From Nitrospinota bacterium (GTDB lineage: Bacteria > UBA8248 > JACPRG01), in assembly GCA_030740135.1 (NCBI GenBank), contig JASLXW010000011.1:1-21295 (forward strand): DNA of 21,295 nucleotides. The letters are read 5' to 3'. This document shows positions 1 to 7,416 of this stretch, piece after piece; the first letter of the stretch is position 1; each line of letters starts with the position of its first letter. The notes below the pieces were generated by a model that did no database searches, was not told the origin of the DNA, and saw nothing but the letters and a program-made list of their open reading frames with translations. A program made the translations under genes and the position numbers.

Positions 1-966
1 GTCATATTTTCCCTGGGTGAGCCGAGCCTTGCGCTCGAGCACGAGCTCCCTGACGGTCTGGGGGACCATCTTGCCGAAGGGGGCGATGTTCACCACGCCT
101 TCCTGCATGCCGCCCCAGTATGCATAACTTTTCCAGGTCCCGTTGTGGACTTCCCGGGCGACTTTCTTGTAAACGACCGCCCAGTTCCAGACGGGGGCCG
201 TGAGGTGTGCCTTCGGGGCGAACAACGACATGTCGGAGTTGTAGCCGACGCTGTAGCGGCCCCGCTTTTCGGCCGCCTGCTGAGGCGCGGGGGTGTCCTG
301 GTGCTGGGCGATCACGTCCGCACCGATGTCCAGCACGCTCTCGGCCGCCTCGCGCTCCTTGGCAGGGTCGTACCAAGTCTGCGTCCAGACCACGTGCACC
401 TTGGCCGAGGGGTTCACCGACCGGGCCCCGAGGGTGAACGCGTTGATCCCCCGAATGACTTCCGGAATCGGGTGCGCCGCGACGTAGCCGATGATGTTCG
501 ATTTGGTCATCTTCCCGGCGGCGATTCCGGTCAGGAAGCGCGGCTGGTACATCCGGCCGAAGTACGTCCCTACGTTCTTTGCGGTCTTAAATCCCGAGCA
601 GTGCATGAAAACCACGTTGGGATTGCGTTTGGCCACGTTGATGGTTGGGTCCATATAGCCGAAGCTGGTGGTGAAGATCAGGTTGTAACCCTTGCGCACG
701 TACTGGTTGATGACGCGCTCGGCTTCCGCCCCTTCGGGAACGGATTCCGTGAAGGCCGTTTTCACATAAGGCAGGCCCTTTTCCAGCGCTTTACGCGCGT
801 TGTCGTGGGCCAGCGTCCACCCCGCGTCACCCACCGGGCTAACGTAGACGAAGGCCGCCTTGATCTTGGCCTGAGGCTTCAGGGCGTGCGCGCCGGGGAC
901 GGCGCTCAGGGCCATCAGGAAGACGCTCAAAACAGCCACGCTCAGCAGTTTCCAACGCTTGCTCAT
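1..966 (-). CDS. BMP-family ABC transporter substrate-binding protein (C-terminus cut by window edge)
   Basis: Open from an ATG at 966 to the window edge, giving 322 residues without a stop. An AGGAGG site (complement of 972-977) lies 5 nt before the ATG, which fixes the start. Residues 1-28 form a classic Sec signal peptide (MSKRWKLLS, a hydrophobic core, then AHA before LKPQ) with no lipobox cysteine, so the product should be a free periplasmic protein. The mature part reads as a BMP/PnrA-type binding protein: KIKAAFVYVSPVGDAGWT at the start, FTTSFGYMDP, GTYFGRMYQPRFLTGIAAGKM, then IGYVAAHPIPEVIRGINAF and DVIAQHQDTPAPQQAA. Family members are about 350-370 residues, so roughly 30-45 are missing. 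Known members bind purine nucleosides or related small molecules; the ligand here is unknown. Permease and ATPase genes, if present, lie outside the window downstream. Confidence 0.87.
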   Translation of the reverse strand, partial: MSKRWKLLSVAVLSVFLMALSAVPGAHALKPQAKIKAAFVYVSPVGDAGWTLAHDNARKALEKGLPYVKTAFTESVPEGAEAERVINQYVRKGYNLIFTTSFGYMDPTINVAKRNPNVVFMHCSGFKTAKNVGTYFGRMYQPRFLTGIAAGKMTKSNIIGYVAAHPIPEVIRGINAFTLGARSVNPSAKVHVVWTQTWYDPAKEREAAESVLDIGADVIAQHQDTPAPQQAAEKRGRYSVGYNSDMSLFAPKAHLTAPVWNWAVVYKKVAREVHNGTWKSYAYWGGMQEGVVNIAPFGKMVPQTVRELVLERKARLTQGKYD

Positions 967-1155
967 TTCTTCCTCCTTTTCCTGATAGGTGCCGGAGTCA
1001 ATCTGATATCTCCGGATCGATTCCCACACGCACCATAACCCCAACCTCGAAATGTTTCGTCATCTCAACGGGAATTTCCCATTTTCAACTTCCGCCGATG
1101 TCCTTCCGGTCCCCTTTGCGGTTTGATAACATTGCACCCCCTTCCAATGGCCCAG

Positions 1156-1565
1156 TCAAGAGCTTCTCGAAGCCCCCCGAGTGTCCCGGTACGGTTGCGC
1201 CTTGACGTTCCCCACTTCAAGTGTCCAGGGAACCAGTCCGAGGGTCCGGGCCAATTTCACGAGTGACCGGAGAGCGGCCAAGCGTCGATTGATCGAATTA
1301 GCCGCAAGCCCTCTGTCCACCAGCGCCAACTTGTAGGCCAGTGCAAGCCCGTTCGCGCCACCATGCCCGCACCCAAGAGACGGCGGGCGGCTTCGTCCAG
1401 GGTGTTGGTCTCCGTGAAGGTGCGGAAGTCCTCAAGGTCCTGTCGATAGGCCGCAAGGGTCCGAGGATTCCGCCCCGACAGAAAGGCGTCAATGAGCCGG
1501 GCTGTGTCCGGTCTCGGGTTTGGACGCGGAGACGGATTCAGAATGGAAACGGCGGTCTCATTCAT
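1156..1565 (-). pseudogene. Tyrosine recombinase (phage integrase) N-terminal remnant, frameshifted
   Basis: Starts at ATG 1565 behind GGAGGAAAACCG. The first frame gives MNETAVSILNPSPRP, then LIDAFLSGRNPRTLAAYRQD and LEDFRTFTETNTLDEAARRLL, the SAM-like core-binding domain of XerC/D-type recombinases. Near 1375-1385 the frame changes. The next frame continues the same domain (GHGGANGLALAYKLALVDRG, then SINRRLAALRSLVKLARTLG and YRDTRG) and stops at 1156-1158. A third frame just beyond reads GFEKLLTGPLEGG, which would follow YRDTRG in the family, so a second frame change or small deletion lies near 1170. No catalytic domain (R..H-x-x-R..Y) follows. This is a dead integrase fragment. It sits directly after two other decayed ORFs on the same strand and probably formed one accessory module with them. 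Confidence 0.75.
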
Positions 1566-1623
1566 CGGTTTTCCTCCGGGTCATGTTTCCTCAAATTGAA
1601 CTTATGGGGAACAAAATTCGGGG

Positions 1624-1813
1624 TCATTTCGGCCCCTCGATCTCAAGCTGTCGATCATCGTTTTCAGCGAACAGGGGCAAGTCATCGGCCCCCTTGTCCG
1701 GTCCCTTTTCTCTCCACTTCGGAACCTCACGCAGCCCCAGGTCCGACATGAGTCGAATCTGTCCCTTGCGTTCCAAAACGTCCGGGTGTTCTTTCTCCGG
1801 TTTCGTGGTTCAT
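1624..1813 (-). pseudogene. Small unknown ORF between HTH and integrase remnants, probably frameshifted
   Basis: An ATG at 1813, three bases after the upstream HTH stop and preceded by TGAGGA, begins MNHETGE but soon runs into a stop. The neighbouring frame is open from 1809 to a TGA at 1624-1626 and has coherent, charged content: EKEHPDVLERKGQIRLMSDL, then GLREVPKWREKGPDKGADDL and PLFAENDDRQLEIEGPK. Joining the two frames near 1793 (one base) would give a protein of about 63 residues beginning MNHETGEKEHPDVLERKG. I do not recognise a family. The position between an HTH gene and an integrase suggests a component of a mobile module. An alternative is that only the downstream frame is meaningful and starts at an internal TTG or ATG. 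Confidence 0.4.
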
Positions 1814-1816
1814 TCC

Positions 1817-2007
1817 TCAAAACGGGGTTCCTCCGGCCACCATGCCCGCTTGCGCGTCGTTCAGCATGGCGGTCAAGGCCCGGACGTGGTTGACCGACTT
1901 CGGGCGCGTCCGTCCGTTTTCCCATCGGGAGAGGGTCAGCCAGGACACTCCCAGGCGTTCAGCGGCTTGGGCCCGAACGGGGTGATCGGCTGAATCGGGT
2001 GTTTCTG
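1817..2007 (-). pseudogene. XRE/HTH-type DNA-binding protein remnant, N-terminus lost at the MITE
   Basis: The recognisable part reads AQAAERLGVSWLTLSRWENG then RTRPKSVNHVRALTAMLNDA. It matches the second and third helices of an XRE-type helix-turn-helix, including the usual W-E-x-G-R-x-x-P turn after the recognition helix. It stops at 1817-1819. The first helix expected upstream (such as an R-x-L-G-L-T-Q segment) is missing: going upstream the frame runs into unrelated sequence and then the inverted-repeat element starting at 2008. The likely history is that the element inserted in, or deleted, the 5' end. Such HTH proteins usually repress their own module or act as antitoxins; here it is non-functional. 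Confidence 0.5.
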
Positions 2008-2168
2008 GTGTAGAACCTATCCCAAAATCGGTCGTGCCCGAACCGTCATGCCCGCATGTCATAGGCGGGCATCCAGAGAAGCTTGAAATCACTGGATTCC
2101 CGCTTGTGCGGGAATGACGATCAAAAACCCAGGGAGTATGAAAAGGGAATTTGAGATAGGTTCTGCAC
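2008..2168. mobile_element. MITE-like element: 19-bp terminal inverted repeats around a nested palindrome
   Basis: The ends are GTGTAGAACCTATCCCAAA (2008-2026) and the complement of 2150-2168, GTGCAGAACCTATCTCAAA, identical at 17 of 19 positions. Inside lies a second palindrome at 2044-2119: CGTCATGCCCGC at its left and GCGGGAATGACG at its right, with ATCCAG and CTGGAT further in, and two local hairpins (TGCCCGC/GCGGGCA and ATTCCCGC/GCGGGAAT). The inner part matches the widely dispersed bacterial repeat type with CGTCAT...GCGGG...ATGACG arms. The element has no coding capacity. It ends 24 bp beyond the stop of the amidohydrolase gene and abuts the truncated HTH gene. No clear target duplication is visible; at most a TG dinucleotide flanks both ends. 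Confidence 0.6.
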
Positions 2169-2191
2169 TGGAAGACGGGATTGCCGTCCGG

Positions 2192-3574
2192 TCAGTGCGA
2201 CGGCCCCCATATCCTCTGGAAGCCGCGCCGCATTCTCTCCCCCGAGGCCTCGGCCTCGCCGATGATGTCCTCCTCGGAGGTCGTCACCAATTCTCCGTCT
2301 CTCAGGACAAACCGTCCGTCCACCAGGACCGTCTCCACGTCGCTGCTCTTCGCGCTGTAGACGAGCTGGGCTTCGAGGTCGTGAAGGGGCGTCGTGTGGG
2401 CCCGGCCGGAAGGGCGGACGATGATCAAGTCGGCCCGCTTTCCTGCCTCGATGGAGCCGATTTCATCCTCGAGCCCGAGGCACCCGGCCCCGCCCAGCGT
2501 CGCCATCCGCAGGGTCTCTCGGGCGTGGAGCCGCGTGGGGTCCAGGTGATGGGCCTTTTGGAGCAGGGAGCCGAACTTCATCGTCTCGAAGAAGTCCAGC
2601 GAGTTGTTGCTGGCGGCCCCGTCGGTCCCCAGGCCGACCTGGACGCCCGCGGCCGTCAGGTCGCCGACCGGCGCGACGCCGTCTCCAAGGTACATGTTGG
2701 CCACGGGGTTATAGGCCGCGGAGACCCCCCGCGAGGCCAAAAGGTCGATCTCCCCGGGTGAGACGTGGATGACGTGGGCGGCCAGGACTTCGGGACCGAG
2801 AACGCCGATCTCTTCCAGGTAGTCAACGACGCCGCCGTGGCCGTAGCGCCGCCGGACGTCTTCCAGGACGTGAACCGTCTCGGAGACGTGGACGGTCATC
2901 TTGAAGCCCGTATCCCGGGCGAATTCCGAGCAGGCCTGAAGGGACTCCGTAGTGACGTTGTAGCCCGGGGAGTTGGGGCCGATGAACACCCCCACCTCCT
3001 TCCGCTCCACCGGCGCCTTGAGCTCGGCCAAAAGCCCCCGGCATTCTTCAATGACGTCCCCGGCTCTTTCCAGCCCTTCGGCGGGGCAGAGGTCGCCCAT
3101 GTCCATCATCCCGCGGGAGAAAAACCCCCGGATCCCCACGCGGCGGTAGGCGTCGAGGATGGCCCGCCCCAGCCCCGGCCGGGGGTTCATGAAGTGGTGG
3201 TCGACGAATGTCGTCACGCCGCTCCGGACAAGCTCCAAGCAGCCCAGGGCCGCGGCGGCGCGGCAGTCCTCTTCGGTCAGGAACGAGACGGCCGAATACG
3301 TGCGCTTCAGCCAGTCGTAGAGCGGGAGTCCGGTGAACGTCCCCCGGAGGACCGACAGGAACAGGTGCGTGTGGCAGTTGACGAAACCGGGGAGAAGGGC
3401 CTTGCCGCGAAAGGAGGCGCGCTCGGTGTCCGGGGGGAGGGGCGGGGGCCGGCCGCCGCCGAGTGAGACGACGCGTCCGTCCTCGATGTAGACCCATCCC
3501 TCGTCGAAGCGCCGGTTTTGCGGGTCGAGGGTCAGGACCGCGCCGTGTTCGAGAAGAAGGGGGGGTGCAGTCAT
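2192..3574 (-). CDS. Metal-dependent amidohydrolase of the cytosine deaminase / chlorohydrolase (AtzA-MtaD-SsnA) type
   Basis: 460 residues, a usual length for the family. The TIM-barrel metal ligands are all visible: N-C-H68-T-H70 after a GKALLPGFVN strand, H229 in MTVHVSE, H267 and H270 in LAAHVIHVS, and D318 in VGLGTDGAASNNS. The N-terminal strand (LEHGAVLTLD) and the C-terminal IGSIEAGKRADLIIV and VLVDGRFVLRDGELV segments form the composite beta-sandwich domain. Relatives deaminate or dechlorinate purines, pyrimidines, S-adenosylhomocysteine or s-triazines, releasing ammonia or chloride; the substrate cannot be read from the sequence. The ATG at 3574 has no good Shine-Dalgarno site. The product should be cytoplasmic. 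A same-strand BMP binding protein lies downstream beyond the decayed module, so the two may once have been closer. Confidence 0.9.
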   Translation of the reverse strand: MTAPPLLLEHGAVLTLDPQNRRFDEGWVYIEDGRVVSLGGGRPPPLPPDTERASFRGKALLPGFVNCHTHLFLSVLRGTFTGLPLYDWLKRTYSAVSFLTEEDCRAAAALGCLELVRSGVTTFVDHHFMNPRPGLGRAILDAYRRVGIRGFFSRGMMDMGDLCPAEGLERAGDVIEECRGLLAELKAPVERKEVGVFIGPNSPGYNVTTESLQACSEFARDTGFKMTVHVSETVHVLEDVRRRYGHGGVVDYLEEIGVLGPEVLAAHVIHVSPGEIDLLASRGVSAAYNPVANMYLGDGVAPVGDLTAAGVQVGLGTDGAASNNSLDFFETMKFGSLLQKAHHLDPTRLHARETLRMATLGGAGCLGLEDEIGSIEAGKRADLIIVRPSGRAHTTPLHDLEAQLVYSAKSSDVETVLVDGRFVLRDGELVTTSEEDIIGEAEASGERMRRGFQRIWGPSH

Positions 3575-3695
3575 ATGAAAATCACATGCCGGTGGTCGGG
3601 AAGCGCCTTTATCCCACAGTCTGTAGGATTCGACACGGGATTTTCAAGGTTGCGGCGAAATGGGCCGGCCGGCGCCCCGGGAGCGGATGATTCAA

Positions 3696-3782
3696 TCCAC
3701 GGATTTTATCAACAAGCCAAACCGTGATTCACGCGCATTATCATCGATGCGATGAATTCAAATGATCTGTGCAATCTGTGGA
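3696..3782. repeat. Short imperfect inverted repeat of the ATCCACAGATT type
   Basis: TCCACGGATT at 3696-3705 and AATCTGTGGA at 3773-3782 are inverted copies with one mismatch. The right part also holds a tandem pair, ATCTGTG CA ATCTGTGGAT. Sequences of this CCACAGATT pattern occur as dispersed intergenic repeats in many bacteria. The right arm is read through by the PilZ frame and encodes its odd tail (TDCTDHLNSSHR), which is probably not part of the original protein. Confidence 0.35.
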
Positions 3783-4054
3783 TGATAAGGGCTCTGAAAC
3801 CGGGAAGGAAATCTCCGCGCCCACTTCATACCCGCCGGAGGAGGCGGGCCTGCACCACCGGATCGCGGCCTGGACCTTCAGTTTCTCATCTTCGCCCGTG
3901 TCCAGCGTCATCTCTTTCACCGTGTTGGGGGGGAGAGGCTCCTTGCTGGAAAACCGGACGCCGTTGATCGAAACCTCCTGGACTTCGCATTCCAGGACCT
4001 CACCTTGGAGGGAAGGAGGAGACCCAATCTGGGGTATTGCCTGTTCTCGGACAT
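3741..4054 (-). pseudogene. PilZ-domain (c-di-GMP-binding) protein, frameshifted
   Basis: From ATG 4054 (GGGAG upstream) one frame reads MSENRQYPRLGLLLPSK, which carries the PilZ arginine motif R-x-x-x-R (RQYPR). The second half of the domain is in another frame: GEVLECEVQEVSINGVRFSS, matching the D/N-x-S-x-x-G motif as E-V-S-I-N-G, followed by LKVQAAIRWCRP and GYEVGAEISF up to a stop at 3741. The frame change lies near 3985-4005. The downstream frame is also open upstream to 4085, but that stretch lacks PilZ features. PilZ domains bind c-di-GMP and act as response modules. With the break the gene is non-functional unless the frame change is a sequence error. The final 12-14 residues come from a short repeat. 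Confidence 0.7.
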
Positions 4055-4312
4055 CGCTCCCGTCCTCGCGCAGGTGGAAAACCAAGGACCTGTTCTATAT
4101 TTCACCTTTTCTGGAAGACATTTCTGAGTGATTAAAAGACGCAATAATCATGCCGTCAGGGCAAGGGGAACCGACCGAGGGGGAGCGGGGTTGGCCATCC
4201 GCGCGGGCTGGTCATGATCGGCCGCCCGGAAGTAGGCCGGAATCGTCCGGTGACAGAGCGAATATCGTATCTGACCCCCTTTGGTTATTCTCCCCCCCCC
4301 TCCTCCTCCCGG

Positions 4313-4729
4313 CTAACCCGGAATCACGGCCGTGACCTCGACCTCGATCTTGAGGTTCGGGGCGACGAGGCCGTTGACGACGACGCACGTCCGGGCCGGG
4401 AGGTTGCCGCCGAAGACCTTCTCATATTCCTCGTTCATGGCGTCCATCTCCGCCCGGTCGATGAGGTATACGGTTGTCCGGACCACGTCCTTGAGCGTCG
4501 CTCCGCCGGCCTCCAGTACGAGTTGGACGTTCTCGAACGTCATGCGGGTCTGCGCCCGGATGTCGTCGGGAACCCGAAGCTCCTCCTCGACGTGGGGGTG
4601 GCTGTGGTAAAGGGGGGAGGCGGTGCATCCGGAGGCATAGACGACGGTGTGATCGCCCTTGACCGTGATGGCCGGGACGAAGGGCATGTCCGCCGCCGGG
4701 GGCTGGGGGTGGACGACCCGTTTTTCCAT
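4313..4729 (-). CDS. RidA/YjgF-family protein (reactive enamine/imine deaminase type)
   Basis: 138 residues from ATG 4729, chosen because AGGAGG stands 7 nt upstream; the frame is open further upstream but without a ribosome site or homology. The family pattern is complete: GDHTVVYASGCTA, QTRMTFENVQLVLEAGGATL, DVVRTTVYLID, then PARTCV with the conserved arginine R113 that binds the substrate carboxylate, and a C-terminal VAPNLKIEVEVTAVIPG. RidA proteins form cytoplasmic trimers and hydrolyse 2-aminoacrylate and related enamines made by PLP enzymes; close relatives such as RutC act in pyrimidine ring breakdown. Specificity is not decidable here. The same-strand NTF2-like gene upstream is 120 bp away, so co-transcription is possible but not certain. 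Confidence 0.9.
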   Translation of the reverse strand: MEKRVVHPQPPAADMPFVPAITVKGDHTVVYASGCTASPLYHSHPHVEEELRVPDDIRAQTRMTFENVQLVLEAGGATLKDVVRTTVYLIDRAEMDAMNEEYEKVFGGNLPARTCVVVNGLVAPNLKIEVEVTAVIPG

Positions 4730-4849
4730 AAAACGCCTCCTGAAATCCTTTTTGTGAAGGGCGGCTCCTTTTTCCGTGGATGAGCGGATGAAATGCCCCG
4801 GGGACCGGGGGCCTGCTGTCACACGGGGGGGCCGGGTTTACTTCCTGCT

Positions 4850-5272
4850 TCAGGAGGCTCCCTCATGCCCGAGAAGCCAGGTCTCGTGAACGTGAAGCCA
4901 TTCGACGCCGTTCGGCGCGCCCTCGCGGGAGCGAAACAGCGCCGTGCTGAGACGGCCGTTGATGAGGCCGGAGATTTCCTGCCACTCCTTGTGCGTGGCC
5001 AGACAGAGGTCGTCCGCCAGTGGGCGGCATTGAATGTCCTCGATCCAGACCCGGAATCCCCTCTCCTTGTGGACACCGTGGGCTGCCTCGCCGTCTTTGA
5101 CCATGGCCGCCTTCTCCGACAGGACGCCGCTCGGGTTGATGAAGACAAAGCCTTCGGCCATGCCGTCCAAGAATCGCGCAAACGACTCCTCCGTCCGCGG
5201 CAAGGCCCCGGTGAGCCACTCGACGAAGAATTGGTGCAGCTCCAAGACCTTCGCCTTGCATTTCTTCTCCAT
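4850..5272 (-). CDS. NTF2-like / SnoaL-type small protein, function unknown
   Basis: 140 residues from ATG 5272, preceded by AGGAGG with 7-nt spacing (the same leader style as the RidA gene). The sequence begins with a helix, VLELHQFFVEWLTGALP, then FARFLDGMAEGFVFINPSG. It ends in beta strands that include LATHKEWQE, GRLSTALFR and VEWLHVHETWLL. This helix-plus-curved-sheet layout is that of the NTF2-like fold (SnoaL/DUF4440 group). I infer the fold from the pattern of segments; no catalytic residue can be assigned. There is no signal peptide or membrane segment. The frame is open upstream to 5350, but that part is arginine-rich without homology and was left out. Confidence 0.72.
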   Translation of the reverse strand: MEKKCKAKVLELHQFFVEWLTGALPRTEESFARFLDGMAEGFVFINPSGVLSEKAAMVKDGEAAHGVHKERGFRVWIEDIQCRPLADDLCLATHKEWQEISGLINGRLSTALFRSREGAPNGVEWLHVHETWLLGHEGAS

Positions 5273-5979
5273 GGTCTGTCCTCCTGAATCCTTTCGCCCC
5301 GGCGTCCTCTTCGAAATCGGGAGGCTTGCATCTTCCCGAAAGGTTAGCACAAAGCGGGCGCCAAGGCCCCGTGCAACGCCGGGGGGGGAGGGGGGAGGCG
5401 AATCGTCGGCGCATTCCCGCCCGGGGGAGCTGACTGGATAAGGGTTGCGTCGGGATGCGTTTTGCGAACCCGAGGAGGGAAGGGGAAGGCGGGTGTGGTC
5501 AACCGGCGGTTGGGCTTAATGTCTCCAGATGTAATTCAACGCAAGACCGAATACGAACGCAAAGGCGATGAATCCAAAGAAGGGTCAGAACGCCGGTCCT
5601 TATTCTTGCGCCTGGCTCGACTCGAAGCCCTGCCGCGGTTTCGCGAGGGCCTTTTCTTTGCGTTGGGTCTCGAATGGCCCGTGGAAGGGGAATTCGATCG
5701 GTTTCGGTTGCGAGGCGCCATGTGCGTTCGACTCATTGTTCAGGTCAACGTCCGGCCGCGTGAAAAATCGACGAAACCAAATACCGGGATGTCACATCAA
5801 CCCAAAGTTAAGATATGTCGCCAAGGGACGGGGGCCAACGCGTGATTGCGGATAAGCCAAAAAATTTCTATCGCAAATCCAGATCGCAAGCCGACGGCGA
5901 AACAGGTGATGGAGTGTTCTTTTGATTTTGCCGCGCCAGGAGGCTTCAAGCGCGACGCCCTTCTTTCCGTTTCACGGAA
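5273..5979. other. Long stretch without a supportable gene
   Basis: Seven hundred bases between two minus-strand genes. Plus-strand frames are open across 5462-5845 and 5568-5855, but neither has a ribosome site, family motif or the codon pattern of its neighbours. On the minus strand a 22-codon hydrophobic piece ends at about 5520 (PFFGFIAFAFVFGLALNYIW) and is preceded by a stop, so it may be a C-terminal scrap of a membrane protein. The part from 5740 to 5940 is less GC-rich than the genes around it. A G-rich tract lies at 5382-5398. Confidence 0.4.
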
Positions 5980-7092
5980 TCAAAACCGGCCCTGCTTCAG
6001 GGGGGCCTCGACTTCCTTTCGCAATCGCGATATCCAGGCGCATAAAACACGGTTCGAAAGGACGGCGGGGAGCGAGCGGACGATCATCCGGTAAACCCAC
6101 CGGCGGCTGACCTTCGAGGGCCTGTCCGGATCCAGCCAGGCCTCATTGCGCGCCAGGTCGGCCAGGGTTGCGAGGCCGATCAGGATCGGCCAAAGTGCCC
6201 CGAGGCGAAGGCGCGGGCATCGTCGGGGGATCGCCAGGAGGTATTCTTCCGCCGCCGCGTAGTGCCCGAGAGCCGTCTCGATCCATCCGGACAGAACCGG
6301 GCGGGCCTTCTCGGCGGCGGACGGATTGAGCAGGTCTTGCGGGGAGATCCCCGCGCCGGAAAGCTCGATCTCCGGCAGGTAGCAGCGGCCGATCCGAAGG
6401 TCTTTCGGGACGTCCCGGAGGACATTGGTCAACTGAAGGGCCTTCCCGAATCGCATGCCGATTTCCGACATCCGCTCCGCGTCCCAGGATTTCAAGCCCC
6501 GGGCGCGCGCCATGCTCATCGCCGTCCAGAACTCGCCCACGCACCCGGCCACGTAATAGATGTACCGGTCCAGGTCCGCTTCTTCCCGGAACGCTTCGAT
6601 CCGCCCGGAGTCCTCCGGGGGAAACGTGGTCAGATCGGTCTCCATCCCGAGGGTGAGCCGCACGACGACCGAGCGGACGCGGCCGCGATCGTTTTCGTCG
6701 GCGCCTTCGAGCATCGAGAACGCCTTGGGAAGGGAGGACAGCAACTCGACCTCCTCGGGCGTGGATTGTCTTTTCAGGAGCGCTTGCTGAATTTCGCGAA
6801 GCGCCGACGCCTTCGCCGGTCCGTACACCTGCGCCCGGAAGGCCCGCAGACGGCCCAGGCGCTCGGCGGGCGGGAGGATGCGCGTATCGGCGATGGTGTC
6901 GGCGGCGCGGGCGAGCAGGTAGGCCAGACCCACGGGCCCCCGCAGACCCGCCGGCAGGACGCGCAACGTCAGATAGAAAGACCTCGACACGCGGCGCAGA
7001 AGGTCCGTCAGCAGGCGCTCCCGGTCACGGGGCGAAACGAGCGGCAGCGCTTCTTCCACGCCGGTCTCGGGGGCCTTTTCCGTTTCAACCAT
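5980..7092 (-). CDS. Squalene/phytoene synthase-family enzyme (head-to-head prenyl synthase)
   Basis: 370 residues. Both aspartate-rich motifs for the Mg-diphosphate substrates are present: A-D65-TIA-D69 in LARAADTIADT, and N-V-L-R-D227-VPK-D231 in QLTNVLRDVPKDL followed by GRCYLP. The segments SRSFYLTLRVLPAGLRGPVG and YYVAGCVGEFWTAM are also typical of the squalene/phytoene synthase family. Such enzymes join two farnesyl or geranylgeranyl diphosphates to squalene, dehydrosqualene or phytoene. The length and the Y-x-A-G-x-V-G segment resemble squalene synthases more than the shorter HpnC/HpnD proteins, and no C-terminal membrane anchor is seen. No hopanoid or carotenoid genes are near, so it may supply a pathway encoded elsewhere. 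The ribosome site is weak. Its promoter region is shared with the divergent isochorismatase gene. Confidence 0.88.
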   Translation of the reverse strand: MVETEKAPETGVEEALPLVSPRDRERLLTDLLRRVSRSFYLTLRVLPAGLRGPVGLAYLLARAADTIADTRILPPAERLGRLRAFRAQVYGPAKASALREIQQALLKRQSTPEEVELLSSLPKAFSMLEGADENDRGRVRSVVVRLTLGMETDLTTFPPEDSGRIEAFREEADLDRYIYYVAGCVGEFWTAMSMARARGLKSWDAERMSEIGMRFGKALQLTNVLRDVPKDLRIGRCYLPEIELSGAGISPQDLLNPSAAEKARPVLSGWIETALGHYAAAEEYLLAIPRRCPRLRLGALWPILIGLATLADLARNEAWLDPDRPSKVSRRWVYRMIVRSLPAVLSNRVLCAWISRLRKEVEAPLKQGRF

Positions 7093-7416
7093 TTGGAGGC
7101 TTCCCGCGAATCTCAGGGTCCTGAAGCGAGCCGACCGGGCTCCCGTTCCCGCGGGGCATCATAACACCCCGCCTCATCCGGCGGGGGAGATCGGTCCGGT
7201 CCGGAGGGAGGGCCGATTGGAAAGGCCGCGACGGACCGTTTCGCCTGGGTCTCCGGCGTCCGCCTGGATAGCGGAAAAAGACGATTGACAATCGGAAAGC
7301 GGGAGGATAGCGTTCACTCATGCGAGGGAGAGACAGGCGGGTCTCCAGGGTTGAAGAGGTGGGAATCCGCCCGCCGTTCATGAGCTTCCCGGCCGGAGCG
7401 GATGGAGGGGCGAACC
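7093..7416. other. Divergent intergenic region
   Basis: 324 bases between the minus-strand prenyl synthase and the plus-strand isochorismatase. A minus-strand frame is open over 7085-7381, but it is arginine- and proline-rich with no motif and overlaps the start of the synthase gene, so I treat it as chance. The region should hold both promoters; one candidate for the plus strand is listed separately. Confidence 0.5.
7285..7313 (+). promoter_or_regulatory. Candidate sigma-70 promoter for the isochorismatase operon
   Basis: A perfect -35 box TTGACA (7285-7290) is followed after 17 bases by TAGCGT (7308-7313), a weak -10 box that keeps T-A-x-x-x-T. The start codon lies about 100 bases downstream. 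The assignment rests on the boxes alone. Confidence 0.35.

Noticed and set aside
1156..1380. Stops in the integrase and HTH remnants as recoded codons
   Set aside because: They fall at frame changes, not at cysteine positions, and the domains are truncated, so simple decay explains them.
4795..4812. GCCCC...GGGGC hairpin between the NTF2-like and RidA genes as a terminator
   Set aside because: Only 5 bp and no T-run on either strand; likely a by-product of high GC.
5462..5845. Plus-strand open frame of 127 codons
   Set aside because: TTG start, no ribosome site, no recognisable motif and amino-acid content unlike the neighbours.
7085..7381. Minus-strand frame of 98 codons upstream of the prenyl synthase
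   Set aside because: Arginine/proline-rich, no motif, overlaps the synthase start and occupies the divergent promoter region.
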